From Mesorhizobium prunaredense (GTDB lineage Bacteria; Pseudomonadota; Alphaproteobacteria; Rhizobiales; Rhizobiaceae): a DNA stretch of 64,000 bases. Numbering within the stretch: the first letter of the stretch is position 1; each line of letters opens with the position of its first letter. The position numbers and the translations under genes are program-made. The notes beneath the pieces were generated by a model. The model saw only the letters and a list, made by a program, of their open reading frames with translations, was not told where the DNA came from and searched no databases. The stretch spans positions 261,327 to 325,326 of the forward strand of contig NZ_FTPD01000001.1 of NCBI RefSeq assembly GCF_900156895.1. The letters are read 5' to 3'. Below are positions 1 through 10,666 of the stretch, one piece after another.

Positions 1-1081
1 GCCAGAAGATGTAGCCGAGACCCGGCTGGCCCTCGCCTTGCGCCCAGGAATTCATCCGGTCGCAGAAAGCGCGTGATCCGCCGGTCCTGGCCGGAATGGC
101 CCAGACCTCGGCCTTCGGGTCGTTGGCAAGGATGTTGGCGAACACCTTGAAGCCGGACTCGCGAAAATGGTCGGAGACCGCCTGCATCTCGATCGGGTTG
201 CGCAGGTCGGGCTTGTCGGTGCCGTATTTGCGCATGGCGACGTCATAGGCGATGCGCGGAAACTCCTGCGTCACCGGCTTGCCGGCGGCAAAGGTCTCGA
301 ACACGCCCCGCATCACCGGCTCCATTGTCGCCAGAACGTCGTCCTGCTCAACGAAGCTCATTTCCAAGTCGAGCTGGTAGAATTCGCCCGGCAGGCGGTC
401 GGCGCGCGGGTCCTCGTCGCGGAAGCAAGGCGCTATCTGGAAGTAACGGTCGAAGCCCGACACCATGATCAATTGCTTGTATATCTGCGGCGCCTGCGGC
501 AGCGCGTAGAAGGTGCCGGGATGGATACGTGACGGCACCAGGAAATCGCGCGCCCCTTCGGGCGACGAAGCGGTCAGGATTGGGGTCGAGAATTCGGTGA
601 AGCCGACCTCGCCCATGCGCTTGCGCATCTCGGCGATGATCTTCGTGCGCGCCACGATGTTCTTGTGCAGCGTGTCGCGGCGCAGATCGAGGAAGCGGTA
701 TTTGAGACGGATGTCCTCGGGATAGTCCGGCTCGCCGAACACCGGCAGTGGCAGTTCCTTGGCCGCCGACAGGACTTCGATCTCGCGCGCGAAAACCTCG
801 ATTTCGCCGGTCGGCAAATTGGCGTTCGCGGTCTCCGCCAGACGGGCCTTGACCTCGCCGTCGACGCGGATGACCCATTCGCCGCGCACCGTCTCGGCAA
901 TCTTGAAAGCCGGCGAATCCGGGTCAGCGACGATCTGGGTCAGGCCATAGTGGTCGCGCAAATCGATGAACAGCAGGCCGCCATGATCGCGCACGCGATG
1001 CACCCAGCCCGACAGGCGAACGGAAGAGCCGACGTCGCTCTTCCTCAACTGGGCACAGGTATGGCTGCGGTAACGATGCAT
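1..1081 (-). CDS. aspS: Aspartyl-tRNA synthetase, N-terminal part (cut by window edge)
   Basis: The enzyme charges tRNA-Asp (and tRNA-Asn in non-discriminating forms) with aspartate in the cytoplasm. The reading frame runs off the left edge, so only about the first 360 of an expected near-600 residues are present. The protein begins [14 protein letters not shown], the usual rhizobial start, followed by the OB-fold anticodon-binding domain ([20 protein letters not shown]) at about residues 20-110. The class II motif 2 region ([19 protein letters not shown]) lies near residue 220. An in-frame ATG two codons upstream (1087) is an alternative start. Nothing odd was seen in the visible part. Confidence 0.96.
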   Translation of the reverse strand, partial: MHRYRSHTCAQLRKSDVGSSVRLSGWVHRVRDHGGLLFIDLRDHYGLTQIVADPDSPAFKIAETVRGEWVIRVDGEVKARLAETANANLPTGEIEVFAREIEVLSAAKELPLPVFGEPDYPEDIRLKYRFLDLRRDTLHKNIVARTKIIAEMRKRMGEVGFTEFSTPILTASSPEGARDFLVPSRIHPGTFYALPQAPQIYKQLIMVSGFDRYFQIAPCFRDEDPRADRLPGEFYQLDLEMSFVEQDDVLATMEPVMRGVFETFAAGKPVTQEFPRIAYDVAMRKYGTDKPDLRNPIEMQAVSDHFRESGFKVFANILANDPKAEVWAIPARTGGSRAFCDRMNSWAQGEGQPGLGYIFW

Positions 1082-1279
1082 TGTCATTGGTAAGTCCGGA
1101 TGTTGATTGCGGCCAAGGCATGATGGCCCGGCCCGAAAATTTGCGCGAAAAGCACATGAGAGGCCGGCTTTGTCAAGGCAGGCGACGCCCGGGCAGCATC
1201 TTGATTCGCAGTTCGGCTTCGACCCTAAGCGGTCATCGCTCGGAACAAGCCGTGATCCAACATCAACCGCCCATGGCGG

Positions 1280-2074
1280 TCATCGGGTGAAGGGCGCACT
1301 ACCGCCAAGCGTAGCAACCCCGCACACAACAGCGGGATCGCGACGAAGTCCACATGATTCCACCACTCGTCGGGACGGTAGGTTCGAGGCCGATACGAGC
1401 TCATAAATGTGCGTCGCATGCAGATCGCGAAACACACTGACGACCATGCGAGCGTTGATGTAATTGCCAAGCCCTCGGCCCCTCTGCGATTGCGCGACCG
1501 CAACCAGCCCGCCCCATGCATATCGGTGATAGGCGCTATGGGAATTGTGAGCCAGGTAGCCATGCGCGGTTGCCACGACGATCCCCGCCTTGTCACCCAC
1601 TATTACCGTCGTCGCCGGCCCCAGGGTTCCGGCAAGCAGCGACCCCGAAAACGGCACCACGCCCGACGCTGCCATGAAGGCCTGGATGCGGATCGTATAC
1701 TCACCATCCGGCTCGGCCGGCATGTCTTGATCGAGAAGTCCATCGGGCAATCCCCGGCCGATAATTGCCTCCGATGCCGCCAGGGCACTTGCCCGGTCGG
1801 CGGAGAATACGTCCCAGGAATCGAAACGGAAGCCCCCCTTGGCCAATCGCGACTTGAGCTCATCCGCCTTGCTTGCAGGTATCATACGAAAGCCGCAGAT
1901 CCCGTCGCGATTGAGTATCTTGTCGATCAGCTCCCACCCGAACCGGTCGGGATCGTCGCATCCCATAGTGCGCCCGGTTTGGCACGCGCCGGGGGTTGCA
2001 TTGATGAAGTCGACACTCGCCTCAGCTTGAGCTTGCAGACGCTGCTGAACCTCTGTGCCGAAATAGCCTGACAT
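1280..2074 (-). CDS. GNAT family N-acetyltransferase
   Basis: A 264-residue protein whose C-terminal half carries the GNAT acetyl-CoA-binding motif A (QSQRGRGLGNYINARM, about residues 196-211). It is followed by a beta-bulge segment and an NLPSRRVVESCGL motif like those in N-acetyltransferases. The N-terminal half (about 130 residues) is not recognised and may determine the substrate, which cannot be named. A purine-rich AGGGGG stands upstream of the ATG at 2074. The gene is monocistronic, with about 200 bp to aspS and about 250 bp upstream to the next, divergently oriented gene. It could instead be a two-domain GNAT fold with a degenerate N-terminal copy. Confidence 0.8.
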   Translation of the reverse strand: MSGYFGTEVQQRLQAQAEASVDFINATPGACQTGRTMGCDDPDRFGWELIDKILNRDGICGFRMIPASKADELKSRLAKGGFRFDSWDVFSADRASALAASEAIIGRGLPDGLLDQDMPAEPDGEYTIRIQAFMAASGVVPFSGSLLAGTLGPATTVIVGDKAGIVVATAHGYLAHNSHSAYHRYAWGGLVAVAQSQRGRGLGNYINARMVVSVFRDLHATHIYELVSASNLPSRRVVESCGLRRDPAVVCGVATLGGSAPFTR

Positions 2075-2324
2075 GGGAAGCCCCCTGCGTGACGTGCCCG
2101 ATGGAGTATAGCAAGCACGACGGAATATACAGCCAAGCTGTTTCCTGCTGGAACCTGCCGGGGCACTTCAGGGTATGGCGCGGCGCAGGCGGGATTTTAG
2201 GCCTCGTTGTTCCGAAGCGACCTTCGCGCTGCGGCTGACGGAGGCGACCGGTATCTTCCGCTTTGATCGTGATCAGCGTGGTCAAGCCGTGTACAATGGT
2301 CGTCACATTGGCCGGAGGACTACC

Positions 2325-2828
2325 ATGCGCATTCGCATATTGACTGCCCTGGTGATGCTGCTTGTCGGCACCTGCGCATTTGCACACGCACAGACAAAGC
2401 CGATGTCCATCGAGGTGTTTCCATTCGAATTGGAAGACAAGAGCGCTGGCGCAGGAATAATTCCGCCGGATGAACACGATAGGCGCTATCTGTCCGAGTC
2501 GGCACAAATGGCGAAGGACATGCTCTCCCAGTCAGGACGTTTTACAGTGGTTGATGTGCCAGCCGGGGATAAGCAGGCGGTGGCGCCGCACGGATTGCGC
2601 AATTGCGGCGGCTGTGAAAGCAAGATCGCCAAAGAGCACGGCGCGTCCCTTGCCTTGCTAGGCGTCGTAACGCGCGTCAGCCGAACAGAGCATACGATGT
2701 TCATTCGCATCCTCGACGCTGAAACCGGGAACCCTGTTTCGCAGGGTTTTACCGATCTGCGCATGGGTGCGAATTACGCGTGGCCCCGCTCCGTCAAATG
2801 GCTGATGACAAACAGAATTCTTCGGTAG
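2325..2828 (+). CDS. Secreted DUF2380/DUF3280-like protein
   Basis: A 167-residue protein that starts with a clear Sec signal peptide (MRIRILTALVMLLVGTCAFAHAQ, cleavage probably after AHA or AHAQ), so the mature part should be periplasmic. The body (IEVFPFELEDKS near the mature N-terminus, LALLGVVTRVSR in the middle, GFTDLRMGANYAWPRSVKWLM at the end) matches the DUF2380/DUF3280 family of predicted secreted proteins. Members often lie near methylotrophy genes; none are visible here. A CxxC pair (NCGGCESK) is present. The ATG at 2325 was chosen because GGAGG stands 7 bases upstream and because it opens the signal peptide. Function is unknown. Confidence 0.78.
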   Translation: MRIRILTALVMLLVGTCAFAHAQTKPMSIEVFPFELEDKSAGAGIIPPDEHDRRYLSESAQMAKDMLSQSGRFTVVDVPAGDKQAVAPHGLRNCGGCESKIAKEHGASLALLGVVTRVSRTEHTMFIRILDAETGNPVSQGFTDLRMGANYAWPRSVKWLMTNRILR

Positions 2829-2988
2829 GCAGCAAGCCACCAGAGTGCGCCATCGGGAGCGCGAAGGATTCCCAGCTAAAATCAAACTGAGACATTGATA
2901 GCCGGCGCTGGCCTGCTAACCGCCGGGAATTGCCGCTGGCATTGGCGTGGGCGATGGTTCAAGAAGGATCAACGACAGGCCTTCCTTC

Positions 2989-4233
2989 ATGTCCTCCATG
3001 CGCCCGCTGATCCCGCTCCTTATTGCCGCCGGCATCCTGCTCGGCGGCAACGGCCTGCAGAGCACTTTGATCGCGCTGCGCGGGGCGCAGGAGGGGTTTT
3101 CGGCCTCAACCATCGGCCTGATGGGGACGTTCTATTTCGCCGGCTTCCTGCTCGGCTGCCTCGCCGTCACCCGCATCATGAAGGCCGTCGGCCATGTGCG
3201 CGCGTTTTCCGCGCTGGCGGCGATCGCTTCGGCCGGAACATTGCTTTTGGTGCTGGTCGTCGATCCGGTCATGTGGTGCGCGTTGCGCCTCGCCGGCGGC
3301 TTCTGCTTCGCCGGCCTGTTCACCATCATGGAAGCCTGGCTCAATTCCGGGGCCGCCAACAAGGACCGCGCGCGGGTGCTGGCCATCTACCGGATGGTCG
3401 ACATCGGTTCGGTCACCGGCGCACAGTTCCTGATCCCGATCGTCGGCGCCGGCGGTTTCGCCATCTTCGCCGTCATGTCGATCATGATCACGCTCTCGCT
3501 GGTGCCGGTGTCGCTTGGCGATCGCTCCAACCCGACCCCGCCCGAAGACGTCAAGCTCGACCTCGCCCGCGTCTGGCGGATCTCGCCGCTCGGCTGCTTC
3601 GGCTGCATTGCCGTCGGCGTCACCAACAGCGCTTTTCGCACATTGTCGCCGGTCTATGCCGAACAGATCGGCATGTCGGTCACCGACGTCGTCACCTTCG
3701 TCAGCGTCGGCATCTTCGGCGGCGCCATCATCCAGTATCCGCTCGGCTATCTGTCCGACCGCTGGGACCGGCGTTCCGTGCTGCTGATAACGACGTGCTG
3801 CGCGCTTCTGGCGTCGCTGGCGCTGGTGTTCTGGGCGCGCAGCGACCCGTCCCTCAACTTCGTGATCGTCTTCATCTTCGGCTGCTTCGCCATGCCGCTC
3901 TATTCGCTGTCGGCGGCGCACTCGAACGACCGCGCCGACAAGGGCGAGTTCGTGCTGATCAACGCGGCGCTGATGCTGTTCTATTCCTTCGGCGCCATTG
4001 GCGGGCCGTTCGCCGCCTCGACGGCGATGCAGTATTTCGGGCCAAGCGCGCTGTTCGTGTTCACCGCCACCGTCTACGCCATCTTCGTCGTCGTCATCCT
4101 GTACCGGATGCAGGTGCGATCGGGCGTGCCGGCCGGCCATCGCAGCCGTTTCATCGGCCTTTTGCGCACATCGACGGTGTTCGCCCGGCTGGCCAAGCGC
4201 AACGATGATTCCGACGGGCCTGCCAAGCAATGA
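2989..4233 (+). CDS. MFS transporter, YcaD-like family
   Basis: About 414 residues with 12 predicted membrane helices. It starts MSSMRPLIPLLIAAGILLGGNGLQSTLIALRG-, the opening typical of the YcaD-type MFS family, and has the short charged loops expected between helices 2 and 3 and in the second half (GYLSDRWDRRSVLL, about residues 252-265). The substrate is unknown. The ATG at 2989 was preferred over an upstream in-frame GTG at 2947, because the 14 extra residues are hydrophilic and lack a good ribosome site. A second ATG at 2998 is also possible. The gene stands about 100 bp ahead of rnd on the same strand and may be co-transcribed with it. Confidence 0.85.
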   Translation: MSSMRPLIPLLIAAGILLGGNGLQSTLIALRGAQEGFSASTIGLMGTFYFAGFLLGCLAVTRIMKAVGHVRAFSALAAIASAGTLLLVLVVDPVMWCALRLAGGFCFAGLFTIMEAWLNSGAANKDRARVLAIYRMVDIGSVTGAQFLIPIVGAGGFAIFAVMSIMITLSLVPVSLGDRSNPTPPEDVKLDLARVWRISPLGCFGCIAVGVTNSAFRTLSPVYAEQIGMSVTDVVTFVSVGIFGGAIIQYPLGYLSDRWDRRSVLLITTCCALLASLALVFWARSDPSLNFVIVFIFGCFAMPLYSLSAAHSNDRADKGEFVLINAALMLFYSFGAIGGPFAASTAMQYFGPSALFVFTATVYAIFVVVILYRMQVRSGVPAGHRSRFIGLLRTSTVFARLAKRNDDSDGPAKQ

Positions 4234-4330
4234 TGGCGGCCCGCCAGGTCTTGAAACCCCGACAGCGGCTTGACGAAAGCCCGCGCGGCTGAAATTGAAG
4301 GATACCTTACACTTTGCCAAAAGCGATTTG

Positions 4331-5482
4331 ATGCACGTCATCACTACCCAAAAAGAACTCGAGACCGCTCTCGCCGCGTTCGAAAAGTCGGATTTCGTCA
4401 CCGTCGACACCGAATTCATTCGCGAGACGACCTTTTGGCCGATCCTCTGCCTGATCCAGATGGCGGCACCCGGGGTGACGGCGTTGATCGATCCGCTGTC
4501 ACCCGATATCGACCTGAAGCCGTTCTTCAGGCTGATGGCCAACGAGGCGGTCGTCAAAGTCTTCCATGCGGCGCGCCAAGACATCGAAATCATCGTTCAT
4601 CTCGGCGATCTGGTGCCGCATCCGGTGTTCGACACCCAGGTGGCAGCGATGGTTTGCGGCTTTGGCGACAGCGTCTCCTATGACCAGCTCGTCCAAAAAA
4701 TCACCGGCGCCCGGCTCGACAAGTCCTCACGTTTCACCGACTGGCGCCACCGGCCGCTTTCCGAAAAACAGCTCGACTACGCGCTTGCCGATGTCACCCA
4801 TCTGATCGAGGTCTACCAGCACCTCAGCGCCGAGCTGGTGCGGGAAAACCGCGCCCACTGGCTGAACGAGGAGATGGACGTGCTGACCGCCCGCGAAACC
4901 TACGATCCACATCCGGAGGACGCCTGGAAGCGGCTGAAGATGCGGCTGCGCAAGCCGCAGGAGCTGGCGATCGTGCAAGCGGTGGCGGCATGGCGCGAGC
5001 GTGAGGCGCGCGAACGCGACGTGCCGCGCGGCCGGGTGCTCAAGGACGACGCCATCTACGAGGTGGCGCAGCAGGCGCCGCGCGATGCGGCAGCACTCGG
5101 CAAGCTGCGCACCACGCCGAAAGGCTGGGAACGCTCGGCGACGGCAACGGCGCTGCTTGGCGCGGTCAACAGCGCGCTTGCCTTGCCCAGGGAAGAGATG
5201 CCGAAGCTGCCGAAGAGTTTTCAGCCGCCCGAAGGCTCGAATGCCGCCGCTGAATTGCTGAAAGTGCTGTTGCGGATCGTCGCCGAAAAGGAGGGCGTCG
5301 CTTCGAAGGTGCTGGCCTCAAGCGACGACATCGACCGCATCGCCGCCGAGGGCGAAGACGCCGACGTGCCGGCCTTGCAAGGCTGGCGACGCGCCGTGTT
5401 CGGCGAGGCGGCGCTCAAACTGGTGCGCGGCGAGCTCGCCATCAAGTTCGACAAGCGCAAGATCGCGCTGTTCGATTTGTAG
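4331..5482 (+). CDS. rnd: Ribonuclease D
   Basis: A 383-residue 3'-5' exoribonuclease that trims tRNA precursors and other structured RNA. The DEDDy catalytic set is visible: Asp26 and Glu28 in VDTEFIRE, Asp84 in HAARQDIEII, and Tyr150 with Asp154 in LDYALADVTHLIEVY. An HRDC nucleic-acid-binding domain follows from about residue 205 (KPQELAIVQAVAAWREREARERDVPRG). The ATG at 4331 begins the typical MHVITT start; an upstream in-frame TTG at 4295 would add 12 residues not expected in the family. Length fits the family. Confidence 0.95.
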   Translation: MHVITTQKELETALAAFEKSDFVTVDTEFIRETTFWPILCLIQMAAPGVTALIDPLSPDIDLKPFFRLMANEAVVKVFHAARQDIEIIVHLGDLVPHPVFDTQVAAMVCGFGDSVSYDQLVQKITGARLDKSSRFTDWRHRPLSEKQLDYALADVTHLIEVYQHLSAELVRENRAHWLNEEMDVLTARETYDPHPEDAWKRLKMRLRKPQELAIVQAVAAWREREARERDVPRGRVLKDDAIYEVAQQAPRDAAALGKLRTTPKGWERSATATALLGAVNSALALPREEMPKLPKSFQPPEGSNAAAELLKVLLRIVAEKEGVASKVLASSDDIDRIAAEGEDADVPALQGWRRAVFGEAALKLVRGELAIKFDKRKIALFDL

Positions 5483-5536
5483 CGTCTGCATTTCGAGCGA
5501 CACAGTAGAATCGTTCGGACGCCGGCGGGACAGCGA

Positions 5537-5701
5537 CCCCCTCTGGCCTGCCGGCCATCTCCCCCTCAAGGGCCCCACTTGGGGGAGATCGGCCGCCATC
5601 TCGCCTTTCGCCAATCTTCAACGTCGCAGGAGTAAGCGGAGCGCTGAAAACTGCGAATCTCCCCCCTCGTGGGGGAGATGTCCGGCAGGACAGAGGGGGG
5701 G
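5537..5701. repeat. Palindromic mosaic repeat, family A copy 1
   Basis: About 165 bp with terminal inverted repeats of near 28 bp: the left end reads CCCCCTCTGGCCTGCCGG and the right end CCGGCAGGACAGAGGGGGG. Each end is flanked inward by CATCTCCCCC/GGGGGAGAT. The centre carries a core (5606-5629, TTTCGCCAATCTTCAACGTC) also present in the other A and B copies here. It resembles the rhizobial intergenic mosaic elements. It fills the gap between the converging rnd and an unknown membrane-protein gene. Confidence 0.85.
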
Positions 5702-5762
5702 CGAAGGATCTCGACACCGGCTCTATGCCGCTCATGGTGACGACGTGCGGCGCTGTAAGTCC

Positions 5763-6305
5763 TTACGCCCGCTGTTTCTGAGCGGCCAGGTGGAAAACTG
5801 CGATGACGGTCACCGGCATCGCCAGAAGTGCGAATTTGGTGACGATCAGCGCCGAGGCGAAGGACAGCGAGTCCGGATTGGCCGACAGGAAATCGGAGAG
5901 CATGCGGGCCACGGAGATGTTCTGCGCATAATCGGCAAGCGTGTAGGGCAGCACCAGGACGAGCGCGAACAGCGACTGGAGTTGGGCGGACAGAGCCCGG
6001 AAGTTCTTCAGCCGCCGCCCGGCGGCAAGGATCAGGCTGACCAATGTCAGCGACAGCAGCGCCGGGAACAGCAGGTCGAAGGTCAGGTAATGCCAGACCA
6101 GGATGATCTCGCTGCCGCGACGGCCGAGTGCCGTCAGCCAGGCCATGCCCTCGTCCGGGGTGAACCCGGCAAAGCGCAAATCGAGCGACGGCAGGCCGCC
6201 GCTCAGTTGGCGGAAATAGAGGAACTCCATCGCCGTCATGGTGACGAAAACCGCCGCGCAGACAAAGCAAAGCGCGGCAGCGTGGCGCGACAGCCGCAGC
6301 ATCAT
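5763..6305 (-). CDS. Hypothetical four-helix membrane protein
   Basis: About 180 residues, not recognised. Four hydrophobic stretches are seen: ALCFVCAAVFVTMTAMEFLYF near the N-terminus, LTFDLLFPALLSLTLVSLILA, a third around LFALVLVLPYTLADYA, and FALLAMPVTVIAVFHLAA at the end. This suggests an inner-membrane protein with both ends in the cytoplasm. Two adjacent ATGs (6305 and 6302) follow a GGCGGC; longer starts would run into the end of guaB. It begins 25 bp after guaB on the same strand, so it is probably its downstream partner in a transcript. No function is proposed. Confidence 0.65.
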   Translation of the reverse strand: MMLRLSRHAAALCFVCAAVFVTMTAMEFLYFRQLSGGLPSLDLRFAGFTPDEGMAWLTALGRRGSEIILVWHYLTFDLLFPALLSLTLVSLILAAGRRLKNFRALSAQLQSLFALVLVLPYTLADYAQNISVARMLSDFLSANPDSLSFASALIVTKFALLAMPVTVIAVFHLAAQKQRA

Positions 6306-6330
6306 TGCCGCCAGGCTTCGTGCGAGCTGG

Positions 6331-8166
<1,836 letters not shown>

Positions 8167-8340
8167 GGCAGGGGGCTTTTGCTGAAGTGATTGGCACATC
8201 TGTCTTGCTTTGTGACGGCAACACAAATGTGACAGCAAGTTAAGGCGACATCCAACGCAACCCGTGGTAACCGCCCTGCGTATCGGCTTGCCCCCCTGGG
8301 CCCGGCAATCGGCGGCAACATTCGAATCCGGACGCGTTCC

Positions 8341-9762
8341 ATGAACCGCACCATTCCGCTTATCCTGGCGGTCGCCCTTTTCATGGAAAACATGGATTCG
8401 ACCGTTATCGCAACGTCGCTGCCGGCGATCGCCGTCGACCTCCAGACCAGCCCGGTGGCCCTCAAGCTGGCGCTGACCGCCTATCTGGTGTCGCTGGCGG
8501 TGTTCATTCCAATCAGCGGCTGGATGGCCGACCATTTTGGCGCCAAGACCGTGTTTCGCGCCGCAATTGCCGTGTTCATAGTCGGTTCGGTCGCTTGCGC
8601 GATGTCCAATTCGCTGCCGGCCTTCGTGGTCTCACGCTTCCTGCAAGGCATTGGCGGGGCCATGATGACGCCGGTGGGAAGGCTTGTGCTGGTGCGCGCC
8701 ACGCCGAAGAGCGAACTCGTCGCCGCGATGTCGTGGCTGACCGTTCCGGCATTGGTCGGGCCGCTCGTCGGGCCGCCGGTCGGCGGTTTCATCACCACCT
8801 ATTTCAGCTGGCACTGGATCTTCCTGATCAATGTGCCGATCGGGTTGATCGGCATCTGGCTGGCAACGCGCTTCCTGCCGGAGACCGGCCCGGCGCAGAC
8901 GCCGCCGCTCGACTTCATCGGCTTCGTGCTGAGCGGCCTGGCGGCATCGGGCATCGTTTTCGGCCTCTCGGTGGTCAGCCTGCCGGCTTTGCCGCCGATT
9001 GCCGGCTTCCTCACCGTGGCTGTCGGGCTGGTTTCAGCCGTGCTTTACCTCCTGCATGCGCGTCGCGCCAAAAATCCGCTGCTGGCGCTCGAGCTGTTCC
9101 GGAACCAGGTGTTCCGCGCCTCGGTCCTCGGCGGCGGGCTGTTTCGCATCGGCATCGGCGCCGTGCCCTTCCTTTTGCCGCTGATGTTCCAGATCGGCTT
9201 CGGGCTGACGCCGTTCCAGTCGGGAATGACCACCTTCGTGGCGGCGATCGGCGCCATCGGCATGAAATTCGTCACCGCGCTGATCTTCCGGGTCGCCGGC
9301 TTCCGCCGCGTACTGATCTTCGGCTCGTTGGTCGCGGCAGCGTCGATTGCCATCAACGGCCTGCTCACGCCCGAGACGCCGTATCTGCTGATCCTCGCCG
9401 CCTTGCTCGCCGGCGGCTTCATCCGCTCGATGTTCTTCACCGGCATCAACGCGCTAGCCTATGCCGAGATTTCGACCGCCGACACCAGCAGGGCAACGCC
9501 GATCGCCGCAGTGTTCCAACAACTGTCGATCGCGCTCGGCGTGGCGCTGGCCGGCGGCATCCTGGAAGTGTCGACGACAATCGATGGCGGGCCGCTGACG
9601 CTGAGCGACTTCCACATCGCGTTCTTCATCGTCGCGGCGGTGTCGGCCGCCGCATCGCTGTCGTTCATGCGGCTGGCGCCCGATGCCGGCAACGCCGTAT
9701 CGGGACATGGCGGGCTGACGGCGCCGAAGACGCTGGAGGTGTCTGGTCCGCAGGGCGGTTGA
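8341..9762 (+). CDS. MFS drug-efflux-type transporter, DHA2 (EmrB/QacA) family
   Basis: A 473-residue protein with 13-14 predicted membrane helices. The DHA2 signatures are present: ENMDSTVIATSLPAIAVDL in helix 1 (about residues 16-34), motif A-like SGWMADHFGAKTVFRAA (about 59-75), RFLQGIGGAMMTPVGRLVLVR (about 99-119), and the motif C antiporter segment GPLVGPPVGGFITTYFSWHWIFLINVPIG. The last is followed by the PETGPAQTPPLDFIGF loop. Such proteins expel drugs or other small molecules using protons; this substrate is unknown. The ATG at 8341 opens helix 1 directly. No adaptor (EmrA-like) gene is adjacent. Confidence 0.88.
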   Translation: MNRTIPLILAVALFMENMDSTVIATSLPAIAVDLQTSPVALKLALTAYLVSLAVFIPISGWMADHFGAKTVFRAAIAVFIVGSVACAMSNSLPAFVVSRFLQGIGGAMMTPVGRLVLVRATPKSELVAAMSWLTVPALVGPLVGPPVGGFITTYFSWHWIFLINVPIGLIGIWLATRFLPETGPAQTPPLDFIGFVLSGLAASGIVFGLSVVSLPALPPIAGFLTVAVGLVSAVLYLLHARRAKNPLLALELFRNQVFRASVLGGGLFRIGIGAVPFLLPLMFQIGFGLTPFQSGMTTFVAAIGAIGMKFVTALIFRVAGFRRVLIFGSLVAAASIAINGLLTPETPYLLILAALLAGGFIRSMFFTGINALAYAEISTADTSRATPIAAVFQQLSIALGVALAGGILEVSTTIDGGPLTLSDFHIAFFIVAAVSAAASLSFMRLAPDAGNAVSGHGGLTAPKTLEVSGPQGG

Positions 9763-9815
9763 GGAGTGGTGGAGAACGCAGTAACGCAGAACGAGAACCG
9801 TGGCGATCCTTCCCA

Positions 9816-9844
9816 CCCCCCTCTGTCCTGCCGGACAGAGGGGG
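9816..9844. repeat. Solo family A palindrome, possible bidirectional terminator
   Basis: A near-perfect hairpin, CCCCTCTGTCC-TGCC-GGACAGAGGGG, made of the two family A ends joined without the usual core. It lies between the convergent ends of the DHA2 transporter and rlmE, where it could form a strong stem in both transcripts. No T run follows, so a role in termination is only inferred. Confidence 0.7.
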
Positions 9845-9878
9845 TGCGGTCCCTCGAGCGTTAAAAAGCTAAGGCAGC

Positions 9879-10574
9879 CTAACCCTTGAAATCCTTCGCC
9901 AGCAGATAAAGCTCTACCGACTCATCGCGCGAGGCCGGCGGTTTGACGTGATGGACCGAGCGGAAATTCTGCTTGAGCCTGGCGAGCAATTCGTTCTCGG
10001 CGCCGCCCTGGAAAGTCTTGGCGAGGAAATGGCCGCCCGGCTTCAGCACCGACAGGGCGAAATCGGCGGCCACCTCGCACAGATACATGGTGCGGATGTG
10101 ATCGGTCCGGCGATGGCCGGTGGTGGGTGCGGCCATGTCGGACAAAACGATGTCCGGTTGGCCGCCGAGCGTTTCGGCGAGCTTTTCCGGCGCCTGCGGG
10201 TCGAGAAAATCCATCAACAGCACCGGCGCGCCGGGCACCGCGTCCATCTCCAGATAGTCGATGCCGACGACATGCGGGTGTTCGGCCGTCGATTTCGTGC
10301 GCGCGGCGGCGACCTGGCACCAGCCGCCGGGTGCCGCGCCAAGGTCGATGACTTTCATGCCGGTCTTGAGCAGATGGTGCTTGTCGTCGATCTCGATCAG
10401 CTTGTAGGCGGCGCGCGAGCGGTAGCCGTCGGCCTTGGAGCGCTGGACATAAGGGTCGTTGATGTGGCGCTGCAGCCAGCGGCGCGACGATTCCTTCAGG
10501 CCGCTTTTCTTCTTGATCCGCGTCTTCAACACGCGAATGCCGGCAGAGCCTGGTTTTTCCGGTTTCTTGGTCAT
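9879..10574 (-). CDS. rlmE: 23S rRNA (uridine-2552) 2'-O-methyltransferase
   Basis: A 231-residue RrmJ/FtsJ-type enzyme that methylates U2552 in the ribosomal A loop during late 50S assembly. The SAM site is [16 protein letters not shown] (about residues 73-88). The K-D-K-E catalytic set is visible: Lys in YRSRAAYKL, Asp in [11 protein letters not shown], Lys in FLAKTFQGG and Glu in [10 protein letters not shown] basic N-terminal tail ([17 protein letters not shown]) fits rhizobial homologues. The ATG at 10574 begins MTKKPEK. A family C repeat lies just upstream, between it and the Ppx/GppA gene, whose end is 85 bp away on the same strand. Confidence 0.94.
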   Translation of the reverse strand: MTKKPEKPGSAGIRVLKTRIKKKSGLKESSRRWLQRHINDPYVQRSKADGYRSRAAYKLIEIDDKHHLLKTGMKVIDLGAAPGGWCQVAAARTKSTAEHPHVVGIDYLEMDAVPGAPVLLMDFLDPQAPEKLAETLGGQPDIVLSDMAAPTTGHRRTDHIRTMYLCEVAADFALSVLKPGGHFLAKTFQGGAENELLARLKQNFRSVHHVKPPASRDESVELYLLAKDFKG

Positions 10575-10591
10575 TGCATGACTTCTTGTTT

Positions 10592-10666
10592 GAGCATGAA
10601 CTCCAGCGAAAACCGGTTGCCACTTTTCGCGGACGCGGCCCTTCGGTTCGGGATCGGGATCATGCT
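10592..10666. repeat. Palindromic repeat, family C copy 1
   Basis: An imperfect dyad bounded by GAGCATGA and GATCATGCTC, containing AAACCGGTTGCCACTTTTCGC and CCTTCGGTTCGGGATC. A second copy with the same order of blocks lies at 62351-62417. The right end overlaps the last codons of the Ppx/GppA gene and supplies its stop codon. Confidence 0.8.

Noticed and set aside
2947..2988. GTG start of the first MFS gene at 2947
   Set aside because: The extra residues are hydrophilic and lack a good ribosome site; ATG 2989 opens directly before the first membrane helix.
3106..4593. A 495-codon minus-strand frame across the MFS gene and the start of rnd
   Set aside because: It spans two convincing genes in antisense and has no recognisable domain.
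5537..5701. CRISPR array
   Set aside because: The repeats are dispersed, imperfect palindromic elements, not regularly spaced units with unique spacers, and no cas genes exist here.
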